From NCBI RefSeq assembly GCF_958979055.1, contig NC_084894.1:1865001-1929000 (forward strand): 64,000 nucleotides of DNA. Direction: 5' to 3'. Each line of letters opens with the position of its first letter. The first letter of the stretch is position 1. Both the position numbers and the translations under genes were made by a program. The notes below the pieces were generated by a model. It was given only the letters and a program-made list of their open reading frames with translations, had not been told where the DNA came from and ran no database searches. This document shows, in pieces, positions 57,092 to 64,000 of the stretch. The stretch is from Alnus glutinosa. Lineage: Eukaryota; Streptophyta; Magnoliopsida; Fagales; Betulaceae.

Positions 57092-58837
57092 CCAGACATG
57101 ATGCTTGCTTAATCTGAACTATATCTATTCGTAAAGGGCAATTAATGTCCAATTATAAATAAACAGAAGATCATATCCTCGATCTCTATCTAGCTATCTG
57201 GCTTAACCTTAAATAATGTCACTGTTCTCTTTGGAGGCAGTCCTATATGCTTGTCAAGTAATGAATTGCTTTATATATATGTAGCTAGTATGTACTAAAT
57301 GAGAAAGCCCTTCAATTTGAACTATTTGTTAACGATATTGGAGTAATGCTTGTAAATACACAACTATATATCTCACTATGACAACCTAGTAGGGTGTAGT
57401 AATCTTTGAATTAATGAACCCTTGTTAAAAAAAAAAAAAAAAAATCCAAAAGCGACTAGATGCTGTAAAATTATTTAATGGTACAAAAGTTCTTGTTGAT
57501 ACTAATTAAGAATATTAACAATAAAATAAATATATTAGACTCTAGGTACGCTTACCTTTGTTAAGGACGCATTTCCAAATATAAAAGCTAAATGACCAAA
57601 CCTTTAATCTTTTCTTGTGAATAATAATCTTAGAAGGGTTTTTCTTTTTTTCTTTTTTCTTTTTTAAGTACACGTATCATTCTCAAACTACCATCTCATT
57701 GTTAATATATCTCTCAAACTACTGGTTGAGTTAATGTTCCTCTAAACTACTAAATTTGTCAATGTCTCCCAAAGGCCAATAAATTTGGGGAGATATTAAC
57801 ATTGTGTGGTAGTTAGGTAGTATATATGTTTTCCCAGTTTTTTAATTTTTTTTTTTTTAAGAGCAATAGAGAGAATAAAGAAAGTATATGATGAAGTTCA
57901 TATTAAATTCCTCTTGGTTAACCTTTTTTTTTTATAGACGTCAATGTAAGCTGGTGTTTTTACTAAAGGTCATAAAAATGTTTAATGACCAAACGGTCAT
58001 AAAAGTTTGGAAAATTCAATGGTCATGAAAACATTGAAAAATAGTTAATGACCAAACGGTCATGAACGGTGTGTAATTCAATGACTGGTGCCAGCTACAT
58101 ATCAACACTACTAGCAGCTGGAACTTCAAAGAAAAAATTGGGCTGAATAAGAAAAGATGTTTGTAACACACACACCTACACTAGACATTTTTACCTCAGC
58201 AAGATAGATTAGTTGTAAGATTGTTACATGCATGGCACATTGGCGAAATAGTTTTATGCGAAAACAATCTAGTGGAGGAGGCCGGGATCGATAGAGACTT
58301 TCTACAATTGGTTGTCTGAAATATAATTAATTGAGAGAGAGTTTTGATGGGATTTACTTATATGAATACAAAGGTTTTACATTATAAACTATTCGAACAT
58401 GTGACAAAATGTAATTTGATCAACAAATTGCAACGAATCTCGATCCGTAGAGGTGATGCCGGGCCCTTGGCTCACCTATTTGAAAAAGTATTGGGAGAGT
58501 TCTAATACATGTTTTACAGATCGGCCCGGCCGGATAGATATTGATCGAGCTCCATTTGTCAAGACTCTCCCCATTATCTGTCAAGTTGCAAGGAACGTAC
58601 AAACAACCAGCTACAGGTGATGCCGATGCAGTGGTTAACAGACTTTATCATTGCAGAGGCTGATCCATGCATGCAGTATGCTGCAGGGTTTAAAAATCCA
58701 ATAGACTAATTGATAGTTCCCATAATTGAAAAATAATTTTTGCACAACATAAAGGTGCAAACTATTTACACACCAAGACAAGGAACTCATCTCCCTTACA
58801 TATTTGGGAAGGCTTTTTTCCTATGAATAGGCCAAGT
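57092..58837. other. Spacer after copy 4
   Basis: 3' flank of copy 4. A poly-A tract at 57425-57443 could mark an old retroposon end. 57690-57835 repeats the CAAACTAC / AATGTCTCCC words of the foldback MITE family, apparently a damaged member. No gene. Confidence 0.45.
57158..57163 (+). terminator. Polyadenylation signal of copy 4
   Basis: AATAAA, 67 bp after the copy 4 stop codon. Confidence 0.5.
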
Positions 58838-60248
58838 TTTGGCCACTGGACCATTTGCTTCGATCGTACGCGTGGTGGCCGGGGGAATATTCTAGTTAGT
58901 CTATGCACGCACGAACACCGTGGATGCATATCACTTTGATCAAATTATTGTTTTCCTTTGAGCTGATTAGCCTTTCAATTTAAAAGTGAAAAAATTGTAA
59001 ATCACATCTCTTAATTTTTTTATTTTTTTTTTCCACTGTTGAATATAAGTAGACAAATTTTATGAAAAGAATTTAGCATTGGGTGGTTAAAAATCCTTAT
59101 CTAATTGAGTAAATTTAGAGTAAACACACATTCAATTAGATGGATCTTTGGAGCAATGACTTGTGTTTTTTTTTCATTAGAATTTAGATGGGATTCAGAC
59201 AATAGACCCCCAGCCTATTGCCATTGTTTAATTATATGCGATAAATGGATCGTGATTAAAGGAAAAGGGCCACACGCTATCCATGGATCTGCAGGCATCT
59301 TTTGGATATATATATATATATGGATCTGCAGGCATCTTTTGTTTATATATATATGTTTCACGTGATGAACATAAATTATTAAAAATTAATTGTCTATTAT
59401 TGCTCGAATAAACAATTAAGGTATATGCCACGATAGGCAGGGCATGTTATTTTTATTCAGAGAATATAAAGTTTCCAAAACATGCCGATAATGATGAAAG
59501 GATTGTTACAACAAACCCTAATTAAGAAACCCTATTCCAACAACAAAAACATGTCCTTTTAGACAGGAGGGCCGGACGAGCAGTGGTGAGACAAAAAAAA
59601 AAAAAAAAATGGTCGGACAAGTCCAACTAAGCTATGAAAGCATTTTTGATATAAAATTCAGTTACTTTTTATTTCAGGGTACTATAAAGCATTCGGGAGG
59701 AGACAGTTTATGAAGAGGAGAAAATTCATGATTAGTGTGTAAATATCAAATATTTGATTGTACGCGATCTTAAAATTTAATTGTTTTTCTTAATAAGATT
59801 TGAATTATTTTCGCAAGCCGTCACAGACCTTAACGATAAATTATTACCTATATATTCATCAAATAAAAATTAAGAATTTTTTAAAATGATTTATAAGAAT
59901 GGGTTCGTGAATCTAATGATGCAATCTCGTATGATCAAGTCCAACTATAATAAATTTAATCTTATGTGGATTAATTTTTTTTTTCTTTAACACGGAAAGA
60001 AATTTTAGTAAATATGTAACTAAATATGATTTCCCAAAGAGGACGGTGTAAAAAACTTGGCTTCCTCTCCACGAAAAGTTTTCTACGACTTGTGCTCCAA
60101 GTTAGACTGTCGTGCTAGAGGTGTAGGTAAAACCCTCTGTTACTTCCCTCCTCCCTCCGTCATGATCATATAAGGGAAAACAAAATTGGAAGAATCTGAT
60201 CGATCACAGGACACCATGTGCATGGGTACGACATATCAGATACTTTCT
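58838..60248. other. Upstream DNA of copy 5
   Basis: 58838-59153 aligns in order with 6421-6815 upstream of copy 1. 59287-59360 contains two copies of GGATCTGCAGGCATCTTTTG separated by AT repeats. The remainder to 60248 shows no gene. Confidence 0.55.
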
Positions 60249-60851
60249 TGTAAAGACTTATCCTCAACGATATAATATTGTCTACTTTTGGATCCTCCGA
60301 ACTATACTTCCGAGGAGATCACTCATCCTGATACTACTTTCGCAGAAGCTCGCTTAACTGTAGAATTCTAATAAGTTCATAGCCATCACGGCATTAAAAC
60401 GAGTTGTGTCAAGAATGATGCGAATATACATATAAGCACATCATCATTTCTATACCCAGGTGATGTGGGATGTCACATTAATCACCCCCTCTTGAAACCC
60501 AAAATTTTCACTAGCGACCCTCATGGGATCACCCTATTCTTGGCATCCCAGCGAGTGTCCGCTAGCGACCCCATGGGCTTATGCACACTCCTATCTCAAG
60601 CTGAGCAATGACTCTGATACCATTTGTAACGACCTATTCCCAACGACACAATATTATTTGCTTCTAGCTCCCCTGAACCAAACTTTCCAGGAAGTCACTC
60701 ATCATGGTACTACTCTCGCAGAAACACGCTTAATTACGGAATTCTAATAGGTTCATAGTTATCACAGCTTTAAAATGTTTTGTCTCAAGAATGGTGCAAA
60801 TATATATATAAGCACATCTCATTCACATATCCAAGTGACATGGAAGTCATA
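60249..60851 (-). mobile_element. TRIM retroelement in the copy 5 upstream region
   Basis: Two related ~228-bp terminal repeats (60249-60477 and 60625-60851) flank a ~147-bp interior. A 5-bp repeat, TTTCT, bounds it (60244-60248, 60852-60856). Read on the minus strand, the 5' repeat ends GTTACA, then AA, then TGGTATCAGAG, the initiator-Met tRNA primer-binding site. A purine tract AAGAGGGGGTGATTAA precedes the 3' repeat. With no coding space it is a terminal-repeat retrotransposon in miniature. The repeats are clearly diverged, so it is older than the LTR element in copy 2. Confidence 0.9.
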
Positions 60852-60856
60852 TTTCT

Positions 60857-61690
60857 TCCCCATTTATGTAATGAACTAAATATGATCATATGAGGCAAAC
60901 GCAATCCACCCTGCATTATCTTGTTGATTTAGTGTTGGTCTTGCTGGGGGACTCACCGCACGTTGGGGGCTCTGTTAAAGGGAAAACAAACCCCATGGGT
61001 GGCTGCCTTCCATGCACGTATGACAATTTTCACACTTATCTCTATACCTATTTCTTTACCTCTAATAATCACTCGGTCAGTGTTCAAGATGGTAAATCTA
61101 TAAATAACATGAGAATTATGATCTTGCATAATTATTTGTTCAAATTTAAGAGAATTCGAATAGGTGATTGTAATAGACCACTTATGAAACTCACCTGACC
61201 AAATAAAAATTGAGCTGCATGCCCAACTCCTTATCCAATTAGATAAGTCTTTTAAGTGGTTTCTCACAATTACCTATCCGTAAATTGAAGGGAGAGATCG
61301 AGAGCTTGCTAATTAGGTATGCACACTTTCATTCTCTTGGCCTATATTCTGCCAATTTATCTCTCCGTAAACCTACTATACTAACGCAAGGATCGGAAAT
61401 AGTACATTCTGCCGCTATGTTTGACGAGCCACTCTAACCTTTTCTGTCTTTTTCGCGTGTCTCTTATGCTTACTTAACATTTGGTATGTGATCATTGCGT
61501 TTTAACCGATCGAATTAATCAATTGAAGAACTAGCTCTATATAACTTACGTAATGACGGTGATCAATTTCCTTGTCTTTCTTTACTCCTTTTATTTAAAC
61601 AATCAGTTTTTCTTCTTTTACTAATTTAACATTAATCATTCAGACGGTGCTTTTATTTAAACAATTAATTATTCTGAGTGGTGCTTCTCT
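60857..61690. other. Proximal upstream region of copy 5
   Basis: No gene is seen; the short frames on either strand (60890-61267) are not recognisable. Confidence 0.5.
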
Positions 61691-61695
61691 CTCTC

Positions 61696-61734
61696 TATAT
61701 ATATAGGAAGCCTGGACATCTCACCAATGTAAAA
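61696..61734 (+). promoter_or_regulatory. Candidate promoter of copy 5
   Basis: At the family TATA position the sequence reads TGTAAAAGG (61728-61736) rather than TATAAAAAGG, 50 bp before the ATG. A separate TATATATATA lies at 61696-61705, about 73-82 bp before the ATG, and could substitute. The leader CCTCCCACCCACAATAACC is otherwise the same as in copy 1. Confidence 0.5.
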
Positions 61735-61777
61735 GGAGCCTGACAGTGCCTCCCACCCACAATAACCAAAATCAGTG

Positions 61778-64000
61778 ATGGCATTTCAAGGCTATCTACG
61801 CCTTGGTCTCCTGGTCGTCCTTGGCTCATTGACTTGTAATAGCATTGCTGTTACTCCAAGCCTTACCACTGCTTCACTCAACCGGAGCAGTTTTCCGGCA
61901 GGTTTCATTTTCGGGACGGGATCAGCGTCTTACCAGGTAATGAAGTCCTAGATTTCCTCCATATATGTTTGTATCATAGTAGAGTTTTTCTTCAAGTGTT
62001 GTCCAGAGATGCCAAGCATGATGCATATGTGCCGATGTGTGTTTAAAATCCAGTATGAAGGTGCAGCACGTGAAGGTGGCAGAGGAGCAAGCATATGGGA
62101 CACTTACACCCATAGATATCCTGGTTTCTTTCTCTCACTGTCTCTTCATTGAAAACAAAGTATCGTCTGTTTGTTGGGCACAGGAATTTCAAAAACATTT
62201 TTTAAAACAAAGTACATGCATGGAATAAGAACCCACACAGCTGTACAAATTCAACAAATGAGTGTGGTTAATTAAGAGTTGGTATAAATTTTACTAGTAC
62301 TTTAAGTTTGAATTTAGAGGATGCTGTAATATTTCAACTGTTTGAATTGAATTACAATGTGATATCTATCACAATATATACAAGTATTGAGGTGTACAAA
62401 AAATGGAAAGTATTGATGGTTACAATTCACCAAATCAGTGATGATTGAAAAGTTTCTATTTAGGCCGAATATTTTCATTACTGTGATTGTGTTCTTGCCT
62501 TGCGTGGTAGCATGCATTTGCTGCGCTTGCCTTCTAGGACTTAGAGTGATGGTCAAGCGGCGTGTATTGATAGCATGCAGCATGATTTGCTGCATAGCTT
62601 TCCTTATATGTACCATGAGCTGGTGATCGCTTCTTCTCATAATTTGCAGCATTATTTGCTGCATAATTTTCTTGAATGGTTCCCTTGATTGATACGGTAG
62701 GGAGCATATCCTTAACACTTTACAAATTTCTGTATCAGTTCATGCTACACTAAAATTAATGTATACTCTTATATGCGTATTACCATGTTTACAAATTGAA
62801 GTAATAATTTACGTGATATTTATTATGTCAACTACTCATTTGGACAACTATATTACAGTTTATGAGATTTACTTTTATAAAATGTAAACTGTGGAGCGAG
62901 CTTGTAAAAGATTTTTTTAAGAGTTATAATACCCCCGACATTATTGCCAAATTGAATTGAAACAGTGAGAAAAGGTATGGTCCTAAAGCCCAAAACAACG
63001 AACTTGTTCCAATGGCCGAAATTAGGGATCGTAGTAGGAGACCAAAACAAAGTGAAAGTATCTTTTGAAGAGTAATGATTCACTACTACCTAAATATACA
63101 ACTTTTTACCACCTTGTCCATGTGGCAGGGTGGTCCCTCACCTTAATTTATTTTTAAAAAATTAAAAAACTCAAAAAGTAGTGAGAGACCACCTTGCCAC
63201 ATAGACAAGGTGGTGAAAAGTTACATATTTTGATGACATTGAATCACTACTCTCTTTTGAAAAACAAAAGTTTTCTCTTAATTAAGTTAATATATTGTCT
63301 GTATTTTAGTGGTTAGGCATGCATGTGTATTAATCTTCGTTAAATAATAGCTCAAAGTAGGTAGCGCGTAGAATTAATCTTTTATATCTTCCGAAATAAG
63401 ATTTATATATATGAAATATGCAGGTAGGATATTGGATGGCAGTAATGGAGATGTGGATATTGATCAATATCATCGCTACAAGGTATAGTGCACACAATTA
63501 AAAAAAAAAAAATGTCAGAGTCTGATTTGTCTAATTATTCAGCCTAACTAAACACTAGATGATCAAAAGGAAGAGATAATTGCACTGTTGGTCCCTGTGG
63601 TATGCCATAATTATTTTTCACTCCCTATGGTTTAAAAAGTGCATGGGAGGTCCTTGTGGTATGTAATAATTACAAATCGATCCTTGGCGTCAAATTCTGT
63701 TTAAATTTTTAACAGATTCCGTCAAATGCCACGTGTCTCCATCTTATTGGCGACATGTGGTGCTGACATGGACATCTTAATAAAATAATATAAATTTATT
63801 AAAAAATAAATAAATAAACTTATTTTAAAAATAAAAAAAATAAAAAAAAAAAATGGGGCAGGGGCTGCCACCCCCTGCCCCATTTTTTTTTCTTTTTTTG
63901 TTTTTTGTTTTTTTTGTTTTTTGTTTTAAAATAAGTTTATTTATTTTTTTAATAAATTTATGTTATTTTATTAAGATGTCCACGTCAGCGCCACGTGTCG
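61778..64000 (+). CDS. GH1 beta-glucosidase copy 5, partial (exons 1-3)
   Basis: Exons 61778-61936, 62054-62123 and 63424-63482 are seen; the rest lies beyond the window. They encode a signal peptide (MAFQGYLRLGLLVVLGSL), then SLNRSSFPAGFIFGTGSASYQ-type sequence, [20 protein letters not shown], and GRILDGSNGDVDIDQYHRYK, all in frame. The product would be a retaining beta-glucosidase if the remaining ten exons are intact. Intron 2 (62124-63423) contains a 184-bp MITE; intron 3 contains a large palindromic element. The leader is almost the same as in copy 1, which with the shared upstream DNA suggests copies 1 and 5 are close duplicates. Confidence 0.85.
63069..63252. mobile_element. 184-bp hAT-like MITE in intron 2 of copy 5
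   Basis: Flanked by TCTTTTGA on both sides (63061-63068, 63253-63260). Ends AGAGTAATGATTCACTAC on the left and GAGTAGTGATTCAATG from the reversed right end. Its two halves form a stem (CCACCTTG...ATGTGGCA). It is the same family and length as the MITE at 17464-17647. Confidence 0.92.
63751..64000. repeat. Large palindrome at the right edge (intron 3 of copy 5)
   Basis: The arm from 63751 (CGACATGTGGTGCTGACATG, GACATCTTAATAAAAT) is mirrored to 64000 (ATTTTATTAAGATGTC, ACGTCAGCGCCACGTGTCG). The centre is near 63868 (GGGGCAGGGG CTGC CACCCCCTGCCCC). The upstream part from ~63578 (TTGGTCCCTGTGGTATG) is probably the outer arm of the same foldback element, cut by the window end. Confidence 0.8.

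Overview
The window is AT-rich plant nuclear DNA, almost certainly from a eudicot and plausibly a woody species. It has intron-rich genes with GT-AG junctions and plant-type TATA boxes. Many transposable elements sit in the introns and spacers. I cannot name the species from sequence alone.

The coding content is a head-to-tail array, all on the + strand, of one gene family: plant glycoside hydrolase family 1 (GH1) beta-glucosidases of the BGLU12-like / cyanogenic beta-glucosidase type. There are five units. Copy 1 (8698-16171) is intact and predicts 524 aa. Copy 2 (18608-36186) is a pseudogene with stops, a frameshift, a deletion and two large transposon insertions. Copy 3 (38181-44321) is intact, 507 aa. 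Copy 4 (51055-57091) is intact, 510 aa. Copy 5 (61778 to beyond the right edge) shows only exons 1-3. A small relic of a sixth unit lies at about 17336-17940. The family has 13 exons, and exons 2-12 have identical lengths in every intact copy (70, 59, 76, 78, 88, 256, 116, 218, 32, 103, 109). Each protein starts with a signal peptide, and each intact one carries the acid/base motif TLNEP (ITLNEP), the nucleophile motif ITENG and the glycone-binding NFEW.

The rest is mostly transposons, many with exact target-site duplications (TSDs) that I could read: hAT-type elements at 2708-3878, 30869-31401 and 40303-41257; Tourist/Harbinger-like MITEs at 4259-4892 and 14900-15679; a 184-bp hAT-like MITE family at 17377-17781 (one nested in another) and 63069-63252; a 5.6-kb non-autonomous LTR retrotransposon at 19190-24760; a 7.4-kb CACTA element at 25577-32961; a probable solo LTR at about 33006-33733; a poly-A retroposon at 36792-37836; a gene-fragment-carrying Mutator-like element at about 45021-48484; related foldback MITEs at 48690-49165, 53362-53786 and 54628-55034; a TRIM element at 60249-60851; and a large palindrome at the right edge.

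The layout reads as a defence-type glucosidase cluster made by repeated tandem duplication. Shared upstream DNA (6421-6815 and 58838-59153) shows that copies 1 and 5 were duplicated with about 2 kb of promoter. Transposons then broke copy 2, inflated the introns and may have altered promoters: copies 3 and 5 lack the TATA box seen at the same place in copies 1, 2 and 4. I found no tRNA, rRNA, CRISPR or clearly new enzymatic system. The most unusual material is in the transposons: an LTR element filled with three unrelated tandem arrays, a CACTA element with a 1.6-kb inverted satellite, and a Pack-MULE with pieces of at least three host genes.
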